Source: Ectobius pallidus (Eukaryota; Arthropoda; Insecta; Blattodea; Ectobiidae). Taken from it: 64,000 nucleotides of DNA. Each line of letters starts with the position of its first letter. Within the stretch, counting starts at the first letter, position 1. The stretch spans positions 11,688,451-11,752,450 of the forward strand of contig CAXKWD010000011.1 in assembly GCA_964059195.1 (NCBI GenBank), given 5' to 3'. Under the pieces are notes generated by a model that saw nothing but the letters and a program-made list of their open reading frames with translations, made no database searches and was not told the origin of the DNA. Below, one piece after another: positions 27,301-35,679 of this stretch. The translations under genes were made by a program, and so were the position numbers.

Positions 27301-30300
27301 CAAATGTACATTAGTGTCGATTCCAAAAGGCATGTGTGCATATCCTCATTCGCTCTCACCCACCTGCCCTCGTGAACCTTCACTTGGTTCACTCTCCACC
27401 CGAATCATAAGTCTGGTTTCTGCCCATAGATATTACATCGTAAAATCACAATTTTCGTCTGAAGAGACCCTAACCAGAACTTCTGTGGGTAAATACCGAT
27501 ATTTTAACTGAAATTAAAATCATTTATAGAATAATTTACTACGTAAATAAGGCCCAAAACATTGCAGAATGGTTAGTTCTCTATGTGCACACTTACAGGA
27601 ACTTGTCAATTTCAAAATGGTGGTCATAAAGTGCACAGGAATCTACTCTGGTCTGCAAATGCTTAAACCACAGCTTAGAAGTCCATTTAGAACCGCACTT
27701 GCTGAGGTCACTTCCAAAATGCAAGTGCACAATTGTACATTTTAACGCATTTAGAATTGACAAAAGGGGTGTAATGGAGCACAAATGTACGTTATAGTTT
27801 TTACATGGTTATTTAGGTGAAGGACTTAAGAAATTAGATTCCAATAATCCATGTTTGGGTGTAGGAGTCTCCTGTCATCAGAGGAAAAAAAAAACAGTTA
27901 TCTGCCACACGCTAAGCTCCGATCACAACTTGCTATTGGGACTGCAGTGAGACATCTAGCAATCATTTGTAGATAGAACTACTAGCAACACCATCTGGCA
28001 GCAAAAAGTTGAAAATGGGGAAAAATTAAATTTTTTCCCCCCTTCTTTCTCCTTCACTTCCCATCCTATCACTCACCCTACTTACCTATCGGGCATCTAT
28101 TCATACCTACCATTTTACGCCTCGAATGAGATTCTAACATTGATCTCTCAGAAGTGTAGACCATTACGCCACGAGGGTTCGTTGAGTTGTGAAGTTCAAA
28201 GTCGTCTATTTAAGTTTAGTGATTTTTAATAGGCCTACATGAAATGAGAAATACATTTAATTGACATTCCTCATTACAGCCCTGAATTGTGCAATAATAA
28301 TAAAATTAGGCTGTAACTTAATATTGTAATGTGGAAAGAACTTTGGTGGATAATAACTTATTAGGCTATACATTATCTGGCGAAAGATAGTTTCAGGTTG
28401 CCCCAGTAACCTCTACCCAGTCTCAACCGCTTTCCAGTGTGGCGGCCCACTTCCCCTACTTCTCCTAGCCTTCACCCAGGCAATCAGCTTAATGCTGGCA
28501 ATGCAGTTCACTGTTCTAACCTTGTACAAAATCATAGGCCTATGTTATAACATGCATGTTTATTCTGATCTGACATGTTCTATATCCTTGAGCCTCGCTC
28601 AACATAGGATCTACAGAATGAGATATCTAAATCTACACAGCTACATCTACATGAAAATTACCCTTGTACAGGTACCTAAACATATGGGCTAATTACTACA
28701 ATTTGAAACAAATGGCACCTATAAAACAGTATGTAACTACATGTACCTCATGTATTTAGGCTCTCTAAACTTAAATAGAAGAATTCCTGCTTAACAGCTC
28801 AGTGATCACTCGAAAGTGGTTAAGGCTAATGGCTATGAAGCTAGCGGGCCAGTGTTCAAATCCTGCTCGATGCAAAAATTTACAGTTAGGAATATTTCCC
28901 AAATAGGTAGGCAGGGTGAAAAATAAGTGAAAGGGAGGAAAGAAGAGAGTAATCTTCAACATTAGCGTAAGTTATCATGGCAGCGGTCACTGCCTCCCTA
29001 ATAATACATCAGATGGAGATTCTATCATCATTACTTTGCATCATCTTGCAGGCCAGTGGTAAAAAGCTTCTGCATTTAGTTCAGTAACGATAAGTAAATT
29101 CTAGGTCAGTGACAGGTTTTGGTTAGGTTAGGAACGTTTATGTTAGTTTAGGAGCAAATAGTTTTAGGTCGCGCTATTCAGTATATTGCTCCTAAACTAA
29201 CATAAACGATCCTAACCTAACAAAACATGTCACTGACCTAGAATTTACCTGGAGGCATCTGACGTATTATTAGGGAGGCAATGACCTTTGCCATTATAAC
29301 TTACGCTAATGTTGAAGATTACCAAGAAGAGAAAGAGAAAGAGGAAGATATGAAAATATCTAATTCTCCCCCATTACATCTTCTTGCTACTAGATGGTGT
29401 TGACAGTAGTATTTCCAATAGCAGCCAATAGATGTCTCACTGTTTATAGTTAGCCTACTCCCCACCCTAAACCCCTCCTTCCCAAGCGGGTCCCGTTAGC
29501 AAATTGTTCGTTGGGGAGCTATGGGGTGACCTCAAACTATCTTTTCCTTATTATTTAGACTATCTGTATAAAATTTGTTACTTAAGAAATTTTACGTAGG
29601 GCTACAAGGACAGCACAGGAAAGTTGAAGGCTACGTGTAGAGGGCTGAGGTCGCCATGGCAACGGACTGGAGAGTGGACATAGCGCATGGCAAATAACTG
29701 TCTTACATCAAATATCTTAAACAATTCTATCAAACCACAACATTCTGAGGTCATCAGTCATTTCTTAAATATTATATACCATAACACAGATCTTCTAACA
29801 AACAATCAAACACCGTATTTTATAAATTACTATACAGAGTATAGCAAACCAGTTACCTTGGTTATGGCCTTCTTGTTAGCCTTCTGAATAAACCTACTAG
29901 TGTTTACATCCGAATGTGTAAGATTTCCCTTAAATTCACATGACATATCTACCGGATCCCGATCAGAATTTAAATAACGGAATTAGTATATTCATTAGTT
30001 TGAAATAATTTCAGCTACCATTGATGTCAAAATAAAAATAAAGAAGAAATTACGTTTAACCATGACACTGAGTCTTGACAGCCACCTTGCTTTGTTTGGA
30101 ATCCGCAATATGACAGATCTGTCATCCATACCCCTTCAACTGAATCAAGTCGTGTCGTAATAACATAATAAGCAAACCACTTAAGAGATTAAATTACTTA
30201 CCCACTAAGGTATCTTTGAATAAAACAACCTGAAGATGCACCAGAAGATTCTATTTGATCAACATTATCGTTTTGATTATTCACAGAAAGTTGACGAATA

Positions 30301-30335
30301 AATCCTGCAACCTTCTTACGTAAAGAAGGCATCAT
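3132..30335 (-). CDS. PP2C-like domain protein (CG9801-type), 5' five coding exons; 3' end off-window
   Basis: Joined coding segments on the minus strand: 30335-30202, 20732-20500, 11027-10581, 4984-4674 and 3333-3132. Every junction is GT-AG and in phase, giving about 442 residues before the window ends. The N-terminus begins [18 protein letters not shown] low-complexity linker follows in exons 2-3. A PP2C-fold region occupies about residues 275-442, with [13 protein letters not shown] in the place of the family's DG(H)GG metal motif and [13 protein letters not shown] matching the conserved NVGDS strand. Known: the family comprises Mg/Mn-dependent Ser/Thr phosphatases and some pseudophosphatases. 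The usual DGHGG is altered here, so catalytic activity is uncertain. The resemblance to the Drosophila CG9801 product is from memory, not a search. Introns are 9.5, 9.5, 5.6 and 1.3 kb and filled with TEs. The final exons must lie below position 1, because none was found in 1-3131. Confidence 0.85.
3334..4673 (-). other. Intron 4 of PP2C-like gene with a dispersed GTCCCACCCGTAA motif
   Basis: No gene seen. The phrase GTCCCACCCGTAACAG (or close variants) appears three times at roughly 4196, 4391 and 4571, about 180-195 bp apart, in otherwise unique AT-rich DNA. It may be an old tandem duplication or remnant of one repeat family. Confidence 0.5.
4674..4984 (-). CDS. PP2C-like gene, coding exon 4 (N-terminal half of PP2C fold)
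   Basis: Acceptor TTTTCTCTCAACAG|AT joins the single G left by exon 3 to make Asp, then [36 protein letters not shown], and the metal-motif region [20 protein letters not shown]. The donor is ACG|GTGAGA (phase 0). The motif ADGVNWG resembles the plant/fungal ADGVGGW variant more than the classical DGHGG. Confidence 0.87.
6360..6700 (-). mobile_element. Tigger/pogo-like DNA transposon remnant
   Basis: On the minus strand the segment starts CAGTAGAACTCCAATTATTC and runs through GGACCAGACCCGATCTGGAT. On the plus strand the far end has AATTATCCGAAC and CTATCCGGATC. Known: pogo/Tigger ends typically start CAGTAGAAC followed by ATTATCCGAA-type sequence. No transposase is readable. A similar but shorter signal (TTTATCCGATC, GGATTAACCGAA) occurs at 11865-11910. 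Confidence 0.45.
7316..8035. mobile_element. hAT-type MITE with perfect 8-bp target duplication
   Basis: Seen: left end CAGGGCCCGGATTCTGATGA, right end (other strand) CAGGGACCGGATTCTAATGA, flanked by identical 8-bp repeats ATCATTAC at 7308-7315 and 8036-8043. 720 bp, no open frame of note, with repeated AAATGAC-like phrases inside. Known: 8-bp target duplication and CAGGG/CA ends are hallmarks of the hAT superfamily. Confidence 0.88.
8976..9250 (-). pseudogene. hAT/BED-type transposase relic
   Basis: The minus-strand frame reads [20 protein letters not shown], then [20 protein letters not shown]. The pattern '[16 protein letters not shown]' matches the block preceding the catalytic region in hAT transposases (usual form LD..iArfiyat..PF). 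Upstream is closed by a stop and the downstream text degrades. A GTAAGT donor lookalike is present, but its phase fits neither neighbouring PP2C-like exon, so it is not an exon of that gene. Confidence 0.55.
10581..11027 (-). CDS. PP2C-like gene, coding exon 3
   Basis: Acceptor CCTTCCTTTAG|TG continues the reading frame from exon 2 (NT-VSSSDC), then [19 protein letters not shown], a Ser/Glu-rich linker, and [20 protein letters not shown]. The donor is GGTG|GTAAGT at 10580. 447 bp. The basic serine-rich [13 protein letters not shown] stretch could be a phosphorylation site (inference). Confidence 0.83.
12766..12797. repeat. (TTA)n microsatellite
   Basis: Perfect ATT/TTA triplet run within intron 2 of the PP2C-like gene. 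Around it, 11028-13480 shows no gene; a pogo-like scrap is at 11865-11910. Confidence 0.85.
13486..13640 (-). repeat. 3' part of the 61.9-kb SINE family, reverse orientation
   Basis: The segment with TACCACCCGACCGCTG and ATGGCAGGATTTGGGGC is the reverse complement of the body of the complete SINE at 61901-62223 (GCGGTCGGGTGGTA and CCCCCAATCCTGCCAT there). Diverged. The tRNA-like head is not clear here. Confidence 0.6.
13860..13975. repeat. 35-bp tandem repeat, about 3 copies
   Basis: The unit AGGATGATAACTTTATTATC + TTTTATTCTGCCTGT occurs three times in a row. A related GTAGGATGATAGCAC lies at ~13078 and AGAATGACAGCACC closes the array. Confidence 0.75.
15977..16524. mobile_element. hAT MITE family 2, copy A
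   Basis: Ends CAATGGCGCCAACTTTTGAA and, at the right, AAGTTGGCGCCTCTG (reverse complement CAGAGGCGCCAACTT), flanked by the 8-bp repeat CTGAAGGT (15969-15976 and 16525-16532). Inside each end is the phrase TTGGGTGGGCTT. It is homologous end to end with the copy at 37252-37944. No transposase. Confidence 0.85.
16700..16830 (+). pseudogene. 5' fragment of the same LINE type as at 38.2 kb
   Basis: The plus frame from 16739 reads [18 protein letters not shown] then stop, matching MGIEIQVYRARIGLFAGSW of the LINE ORF1 starting at 38228. The downstream text (to ~17600) has short open frames that I do not recognise, including a 17-bp tandem repeat (GGTGGTACAGCAATGGG, four copies, 17236-17300). Confidence 0.55.
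18228..18768 (+). mobile_element. Penelope-like element remnant (family d) with inverted ends
   Basis: A plus-strand fragment encodes [20 protein letters not shown], the YIG/R part of a GIY-YIG endonuclease, then [18 protein letters not shown] and stop. It is bounded by near-identical inverted ~95-bp ends (18230-18322 and 18655-18755), each with the phrase CTGAGGATGAGTCTAGAGGC then CTCGAAACATG. Known: PLEs carry RT plus GIY-YIG and often leave 5'-truncated copies with an inverted end. Confidence 0.75.
18990..19330 (+). pseudogene. Mariner transposase C-terminal fragment
   Basis: Plus-strand frames read [15 protein letters not shown] (the conserved third-aspartate block of mariner, normally DLAPSDFHLF), then after a shift [20 protein letters not shown] and [10 protein letters not shown] stop. 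At least one frameshift and internal loss are present. No left terminal repeat is seen. Confidence 0.7.
20335..20432. repeat. Two-copy tandem duplication (~52 bp)
   Basis: GACCCATACACAACAT preceded by TGGATACGAG occurs twice (about 20345-20385 and 20393-20430), just downstream of exon 2 of the PP2C-like gene. Confidence 0.7.
20500..20732 (-). CDS. PP2C-like gene, coding exon 2
   Basis: Acceptor GATTACAG|C completes the glycine codon left by exon 1, then encodes [20 protein letters not shown] through [12 protein letters not shown]. The donor is ACAG|GTAAAA (phase 1). No known domain; rich in charged residues. It lies alone between two ~9.5-kb introns. Confidence 0.83.
21090..24330 (+). mobile_element. 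Jockey-like LINE ORF2 remnant, interrupted by a mariner
   Basis: Plus-strand pieces: the end of an APE endonuclease ([11 protein letters not shown] then [14 protein letters not shown], the SDH motif region, ~21100-21230); the linker; the RT start ([16 protein letters not shown] at ~23072); RT motif A as [11 protein letters not shown] (~23450); and RT motif C as [11 protein letters not shown] at ~23704 where FADD is usual. Stops and frameshifts throughout. The LINE text stops at 21569 (EERDKNQ) and resumes at 22777 ([13 protein letters not shown]), so the mariner is a later insertion. The fragment lies in intron 1 of the PP2C-like gene, opposite to the gene. Confidence 0.8.
21570..22776 (+). 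mobile_element. Mariner element, degenerate, nested in the Jockey-like LINE
   Basis: Inverted ends GAGGGTCATTCGGAAAGTAA (left) and GAGGGTCATTCAGAAAGTAA (right, other strand). The plus-strand transposase is broken: HTH part [11 protein letters not shown] then a stop; later [19 protein letters not shown], the second aspartate block [15 protein letters not shown], then [20 protein letters not shown], where the third catalytic aspartate (usually APSDY/F) is glycine. 1207 bp. The TA duplication is not clear on the left side. Confidence 0.85.
24855..24905. repeat. Poly-C tract beside a short hAT-like end
   Basis: ACTGGTGGATCCAGAGTTGA is followed by a run of C. The start resembles the left end of the 158-bp hAT MITE at 25130. 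No right end or target duplication was seen, so it may be a truncated copy. Confidence 0.4.
25130..25287. mobile_element. Short hAT MITE (158 bp) with perfect 8-bp duplication
   Basis: Left end CAGTGGCGGATGCAGAA, right end (other strand) CAGTGCGGACGCAGGG, flanked by TTTTCAAT at 25122-25129 and 25288-25295. Subterminal poly-G (left) and poly-C (right) runs would pair in a hairpin. No coding capacity. Confidence 0.88.
26585..26815. promoter_or_regulatory. CpG-rich patch with NRF-1-like and CRE-like sites in intron 1
   Basis: An isolated GC/CpG-richer stretch in AT-rich intron. It holds TGCGCATGCG (26623-26632), a match to the palindromic NRF-1 recognition sequence, and TGACGTC (26773-26779), CRE-like. 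It could be an internal promoter or enhancer of the PP2C-like gene, or part of an unrecognised TE. No transcript or initiation evidence is available from sequence alone. Confidence 0.3.
27935..28030 (+). repeat. Inverted repeat partner of 29365-29460
   Basis: CAGTGAGACATCTAGCAATC ... CAACACCATCTGGCAGCAA here matches the reverse complement of 29365-29445 (CAGTGAGACATCTATTGGCT ... CAACACCATCTAGTAGCAA). They may be the ends of a ~1.5-kb element that later received the SINEs and foldback between them. No target duplication was identified. Confidence 0.45.
28122..28183 (-). repeat. tRNA-derived SINE head
   Basis: On the minus strand, CCTCGTGGCGTAATGGTCTA and AATCTCATTCGAGG fold with a pairing outer stem (CCTCG with CGAGG) and an A-box-like GGCGTAATGG. 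It lacks a good anticodon loop and is a SINE head rather than a functional tRNA. Confidence 0.5.
28790..28875 (+). repeat. tRNA-derived SINE head
   Basis: Plus-strand A box TGGTTAAGGC and B box GTGTTCAAATCC about 35 bases apart, in a segment with GGGCCAGTG. It is followed within 75 bp by the Mutator-like foldback. Confidence 0.5.
28949..29323. mobile_element. Mutator-like foldback MITE with 9-bp duplication
   Basis: Left end GTAATCTTCAACATTAGCGT, right end the reverse complement of GGTAATCTTCAACATTAGCG. Inverted similarity continues inward for over 100 bp (CACTGCCTCCCTAATAATAC, CTAGGTCAGTGACA), leaving a short loop. Flanking 9-bp repeat AAGAAGAGA at 28940-28948 and 29324-29332. Known: long TIRs with 9-11 bp duplications suggest Mutator. 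The purine-rich duplication could be chance, so the family is tentative. Confidence 0.6.
30202..30335 (-). CDS. PP2C-like gene, coding exon 1
   Basis: Encodes [20 protein letters not shown] and onward to the split glycine codon, ending in donor GG|GTAAGT. The base before the first ATG is preceded by TTTTTATTATAG, a good splice acceptor, so the ATG is the first coding triplet of a second transcript exon and the 5' UTR is spliced. Two adjacent ATGs are present; either could be used, and the second gives the MPSLRKKV start. Confidence 0.85.
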
Positions 30336-30700
30336 CTATAATAAAAATACGTTTCATTAATTAAACATGTTGATATTTTCACGCGACGTACTGTAACTCA
30401 CAATCGATTAATCAATAATTAATTGAAGGAGAATAATTGACTTCCATTTGGAAAACGCCATTCTTTTTAACAGCTCCCTCGCCTCGCTCTTCTGTTTTCT
30501 TGCTTCGATTTGGTCGCTTAGAACTGGTTCTGAAACTGCATCCGTTTAGTTAGCAACTCCTACACGCACGCTGAGCAAAAAATCACCGTGAGCACCGATA
30601 CTCTGCCATCTATCAGCGAACATACGATTTATACCGGTTTCGGTGGCTGAAATGTCGAGTTAAACAGCCACGAATCCTCTGAAAACTGCATCTTATGTAC
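30336..30700 (-). promoter_or_regulatory. Probable 5' UTR intron, 5' UTR exon and promoter area of PP2C-like gene
   Basis: The acceptor TTTTTATTATAG immediately before the ATG shows the 5' UTR is spliced. A moderately GC-richer block at ~30465-30660 (GCCTCGCTCTTCTG, CACGCACGCTGAGC) is the best place for the non-coding first exon and core promoter. The exact donor and start site are not determinable by eye. Confidence 0.4.
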
Positions 30701-30888
30701 ACTATTAACCCTGCATTACTCGCGTGTTAGATTTTACCTACCATGAGTTTTTTTTTTATAGTTATTAACAACTCAAAACATGGATTAAACTTACAACAAA
30801 ATTCTATGTAAACATTTTAACATATTTTGTAAAAGCAAATACTGTTATATTTTCTTTTTCAAAAACATATAATAATAACAAAATAAAA

Positions 30889-30890
30889 AA

Positions 30891-30935
<45 letters not shown>
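30889..30935. repeat. (TAA)n microsatellite
   Basis: Near-perfect AAT/TAA triplet run. One of several such runs (31037-31073, 32310-32370) in this intergenic interval. Confidence 0.9.
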
Positions 30936-30937
<2 letters not shown>

Positions 30938-31038
30938 TACCTTCAAAAATGTGAATCATTTTGCTTGATTCTGGCACTGTAAACATTGAATTTCATTAGT
31001 ATGTTATTATTTTGTTCTTATTATTGGTGATATTATTC

Positions 31039-31072
<34 letters not shown>

Positions 31073-31074
31073 TT

Positions 31075-32282
31075 TATTGACACTTAGGTAGGCTCGGCTT
31101 ACGCCGGTAACATATTGGGCAGACTCGGCCTAAGCAAGGAGTCCCCCGCTTAACTATAAGATTGCCAACATCTACAAATATTTACAACATTATGAATTAC
31201 AGGACACATACAATAAATATTTACATTTACACAAATTATGTAATTGTTTCTTCATCTACTTCTTTCGGGTTCTGTCCTTCAGTACCACCAGAACTGAGGC
31301 TTGGATCTTCATGTTGTACAGTTTCATGTAGTATGAAAGTTGCTCCTAGAAACTTTCTGACAGTGTGGCATGTGCTGAGAAGAGTAGCTTTCTGCAATTC
31401 AACGAACATGTGGTGGTGCAGGTTCAGTGCTGCCAGGGAGCTGTGTAAGCTTTTTGGAATGACTCCTGTGCATGATATCACTATTGGGACTGTGGTAACT
31501 GATTCTAGCTTCCACATGCGTTGTATTTCTATCGCTAGTTCTGTGTATTTTGATATCTTTGTAGCTATTGTTGTTTGCAGATTGGAAGTGTTTGGACAAG
31601 CAATTTCTATGAGAAATGCAGATCTTTTTGCTTTATCGATGAAAATTATATCCGGCCTGTTGTTGCTGCACATGACATCGGTTATAACATCCCGGTCCCA
31701 TAGTAGCTTGTAAGAAGAGTTTTCTAGAACTGGTAGGGGTGTGTATTTCCAATATGCAGTTGGTGGTGTCTGAACAAATCCACATTTTACAGAAAGTTTC
31801 TGGTAAATAATTTTAGCTACTTGGTCATGTCGGTGCTTGTAATCAGAGTTAGCCAAGTGTGGGCAGCCAGATATAATGTGCTGTATGCTTTCTGTAGCTC
31901 TGGAACAACGTCTGCATTTGTCTGTGACAACTGTTTGATCATTCATGATGAATCTTCGATAGTTCCGTGTGGCTATCACTTGATCCTGGATGGCCAAAAC
32001 AAATCCTTCCGTTTCTGGGAAAAGACCAGGATAGGTCAGCCAAGCGTGCGACGCAGACTTGTCGATATGAGGCTGATCCAGCTCGTATGGATATTTCCCA
32101 TGGAGAGATTTTTGCTTCCATGCTGCTACCTTTGTCTCCTTTGTGGTTGGAACAGGGACTGGCATTTCCAGTGACGATAGATTGAGGGGTGTATATTTTA
32201 TGTCAGCTGTGCATACCGCATGGTGAAGACATGACGCATCAGCTCTGGAGTGGAAGTATTCTCGTAGACTTGATATCTGCTT
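31075..32282 (-). mobile_element. R4/Dong-like non-LTR retrotransposon, 5'-truncated, in a TAA microsatellite
   Basis: The minus-strand frame 32165-31236 (309 codons) encodes the C-terminal part of a restriction-like-endonuclease LINE: WLTYPGLFPETEGFVLAIQD, a zinc-knuckle region CRRCSRATESIQHIISGCPH, and the endonuclease core NNRPDIIFIDKAKRSAFLIE, then SKYTELAIEIQRMWKLESV and VRKFLGATFILHE, ending at a stop. The RT domain is missing (5' truncation). It is flanked on both sides by TTA/TAA triplet runs. Known: Dong of the R4 clade targets TAA repeats. The frame upstream of the Met continues only as far as the microsatellite. Confidence 0.85.
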
Positions 32283-32313
32283 GTTGTTGTTGTTGTTGTT
32301 ATTGTTGTTATTA

Positions 32314-32370
<57 letters not shown>
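32281..32370. repeat. (TTG)n/(TTA)n microsatellite flanking the Dong-like element
   Basis: A TTG run grades into a long TTA run. With 31037-31073 it brackets the R4-like element. Confidence 0.92.
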
Positions 32371-32371
<1 letters not shown>

Positions 32372-32741
32372 GGTGGTGTTATAATATTTGAAAGTGAACA
32401 AGATTTAGAGAATCAAAATAATATTATTCAACAGCATCAGCAAAAACTTACCTTTCACACACAGGATGGAATAATCATAACCAGAGACACGATGTTAGGC
32501 ACTTAAAAATTTCAATATAGGCAGGCTAAAAGGCATTTAAAAAATTCAGAATAGGCACTAAAACCATGAAAGTAGGTGCTCAAACCTATACAGCTTAATG
32601 CAAAAGGAGACAATAGGAAGAGAATATGAATACATTTTAGATGTCTCTTCTTACCAATTGAAAAAAATTAAAATTATATCATGCAGTATTTAATCAAAAT
32701 AACATACCTTATACATGTTGATTAACACATAATAGCATATA

Positions 32742-33441
32742 CAGTGAGTCCCACGCAAGAGTTGGCCAATGATGTGGGTTTCTGCGTCGCGGCGGGCACT
32801 GCTCCAACTCCCGAGTGATCGGGTGAAATATCTACGCAAATAAAGCCCCGATTGGTGTAGTGATTCAGGTTCTCACATTTACAATTAAAATTACAATGAG
32901 AATAACCACGTGCCTCATCACAAGAGATGTTGGAAATGTTTTCCTGTTGCATCCACAGAATACTGGCACTTTTTTAGGAAATTTTCTTTCACGCGCATAA
33001 GTTCAGCTTCCGAGATAGAGTTAACTTCTCTTGAGATATTGTCTTTAAAATTCTTCTAATGTATGGGAAATTGACTTATACACTTTATTTTTCAAGTTTC
33101 CCCATAAATAATATTCACATACTGTTAGAAGAACTTAAAGACAATATCACAAGAGAAATTAACTCTGTCTCGGAAGCTGAACTTATGTGCGTGAAAGAAA
33201 ATTTCCTAAAAAGGTGCCAGTATTGTGTGGATGCAAGAGGAGAACATTTCCAACATCTCTTGTGATGAGGTACGTATTTATTTTCATTGTAATTTTAACT
33301 ATAAATGTGAGAACCTGAATCATTACACCGATCGCGGCTTTATTAGCGTAGATATTTCACCTGATCGCTCGGGAGTTGGAGCTGTGCCCGCCGCGCCGCA
33401 GGAACCCGCGTCATTGGCCAACTCTTGCATGGGACTCACTG
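32742..33441. mobile_element. Mariner-derived foldback element, copy 1
   Basis: Perfect outer ends CAGTGAGTCCCA...CAAGAGTTGGCCAATGA inverted at ~33408-33441, flanked by TA (32740-32741, 33442-33443). The two arms are ~330 bp inverted copies of each other. Each encodes the C-terminus of an IS630/mariner DDE transposase (INSVSEAELMCVKENFLKRC then CVDARGEHFQHLL), so the element is two tail ends joined head-on. 700 bp. Confidence 0.85.
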
Positions 33442-34369
33442 TAGTTGGATCTAACCAAAACACTGTGTGAATAATATTGCTAGTTTCATTAGTGCACTTA
33501 TCACTTTCAACAGAAAGTGGAACAATAAAGACAGCTCTAGACAAATGCGATAGAAATACTTTTACTTAAACCTCGTCATCCTATAATTTGTAAAGACTTC
33601 TGTCAGTGGTTATAAGTAAATTGAATTAAGGTACAACATATAACTCATGAGATGTAAATTGGCTGCATTTCAACCATTTTTATCTCATTTTTCAATAAAA
33701 CGCAGATATTTTTCCTGGGAAAATAGGAAATTGGCATTTGTAGGCATTATAAGTTGAAAAGGCAGAAACAGGCCGATTTAACTTCATGAAAAACAGCTCT
33801 AAGTGTAGTGGATTGAAATTATATTAATGCATTATTATGATATCTATAATGGTTAAGAATAGGCATTTTGCCTAACATCCAGTCCCTTGTCATAACATTG
33901 ACACCAATAAAATATCAGCTTCACACAACTTGATGAACGTATCTGAACTATTACTGTAGGTATGCTATTAAATTGGCTGAAGTGTAAAAGACAACTGGTA
34001 GCGGAAGTGTATTATGCCATCACTCATGTGTCAGGTTACCCCTAACATGCTGCATAGCTTTGTAATAACACTGTTACTGACACATGTGTAATATTATGTT
34101 ACAGTTGAGTTGCACAGATGTTTTAGAAGGCATTGCTAGGAAAATAACTCTCTTGCAAGATAAGCGAATTATTAAAAGATATGTTAGATCCATTCTATCA
34201 ACCCAAGCAATCACAGGTTAAACGTAAACAGAGGAAAACTGTACTATGTCTACCTAATACCTGTACGTAGGAACAGGATGCAATACGTATGTAATGTGCA
34301 TGTGTTCTACAAAATTTAAGATTTCCTCTCAACTCAATCTGTATTAAATTATAACAATATATATATATA

Positions 34370-35675
34370 TAGTAGAAGCCCGAAATAGCATGGTTCGAAA
34401 TACCGCAGATTCAGATGTAACGTAAAAATATACCGTAGTTTTATAAATAAAATTTTTATTTTGGAAGTTGAGTTAAAACAGTAAAAATTCTGCAAAGAGT
34501 GGTTCTGTAGTACATTTTTTTACCGTTAGACCTACCCTCACCCGCTAGTTGACCGACACCACCGCATTCCAAAGGATTTAGCAGAAGTAACGGGACATGG
34601 AATGAATAGTGTAGTTCTAAAAGGATTTTAAAAAATCTGTACCTGCCAGAAATTCTTAAAACCTAGGAAAGTTGAAATATGATTTTAGTTTGAATCATGC
34701 ATTCGGATTGTAAAGTCGCGAGTTCGGAATACAAAATGTCGCAGAAGCGGAAAGCATATTCAGTAGGAGAATATTATAGGAGAAAAATTCCTCCGACACT
34801 GGGACTTGAACCCAGGACCTTTGGCTATTCGCGCCAATGCTCTACCAACTGAGCTACGCCGGAGCTCAATTCACAGCGCCAGATGGAACCTCTCTCCTAT
34901 GACTGATTGCCCTAATGGTCTACCTCACAGACAGACAAGTTATGTCATATGCAGTACAGTGAGGCACACTAATTAGTGATTTTTGTGACCGGGCTTCCAC
35001 TGTTATTGTACAGTTAACATTCAAGATAGATATATAAGCATTCATGAACCACAGATTATTGTCTCTGTTGGACATTACATGAGAATATTATAGGAGAAAA
35101 ATTCCTCCGACACTGGGACTTGAACCCAGGACCTTTGGCTATTCGCGCCAATGCTCTACCAACTGAGCTAAGCCGGAGCTCAATTCACAGCGCCAGATGG
35201 AACCTCTCTCCTATGACTGATTGCCCTAATGGTCTACCTCAACAGTAATGTCCAACAGAGACAATAATCTGTGGTTCATGAATGCTTATATATCTATATT
35301 CAGTAGGAGATAAACTGAAAATTATTGATCGTGTAAAAAAACGGGGAAACGGGAATATTATACCTGTATGTTTTAGTAAATGTTTTACGTTACTCTCGGG
35401 AAGTAGACAAATTCTCGCGCCCCATCTCCGAAAGAAGAGCCGTAAATTGAGATCAGTTACAGGACTGGATTAAATAGCATAACTGGTGAGTAATTTTTAA
35501 AACTAGTGTATTTTGTATTGCTGTATAACATTATAATTTATTAGTGAACCAATGTTCCCCTTCTGCAGGGTCGATTTTTGTCACTTCTTCGGTCACATTT
35601 CGATATACCGCGGTAAGGTTATAACGCGGGGGTAAGCATGTCCCCCTTGAACCGTGTTATATCGGGCTTCTACTG
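34370..35675 (+). mobile_element. Pogo/Tigger-type element, non-autonomous, split by a SINE insertion
   Basis: Inverted ends TAGTAGAAGCCCGAAATAGC and, on the other strand, CAGTAGAAGCCCGATATAAC, with TA at both flanks (34368-34369, 35676-35677). The plus strand encodes a pogo-type transposase start, MSQKRKAYSVG from 34736, continuing after the SINE as DKLKIIDRVKKRGNGN, the CENP-B-like helix-turn-helix region. Most of the transposase is deleted, leaving ~766 bp without the insert. It ends exactly where another MITE begins (35680). Confidence 0.85.
34771..35295 (-). mobile_element. Composite tRNA-derived SINE inside the pogo element
   Basis: Flanked by the 15-bp duplication ATATTCAGTAGGAGA (34756-34770 and 35296-35310). 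It contains two tRNA-like heads in the same minus orientation (34791-34864 and 35105-35178). Each has a paired 7-bp acceptor stem (CTCCGGC with GTCGGAG), D arm GCTCAGTTGGTAGAGC, an anticodon stem TTGGC/GCCAA and a T arm with GGGTTCAAGTCCC. The loop has C at position 33 instead of U, and CCA is absent, so these are not ordinary tRNA genes. A 50-bp tail (CATTCATGAACCACAGATTA) occurs inverted at both sides of the second unit and again at 55016-55050. Confidence 0.8.
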
Positions 35676-35679
35676 TATA

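Larger units (their letters stand above)
20733..30201 (-). other. Intron 1 of PP2C-like gene
   Basis: Holds the LINE, mariner, hAT MITE, CpG patch, SINEs and foldback listed separately. 25300-26580, 26820-27930 and 29460-30200 show no further supported feature. There are no open frames with recognisable similarity. Confidence 0.65.

Noticed and set aside
34791..34864. Functional tRNA gene (Phe-like anticodon GAA)
   Set aside because: C at position 33, repeated copies with shared flanks, and a 15-bp target duplication mark it as a SINE.
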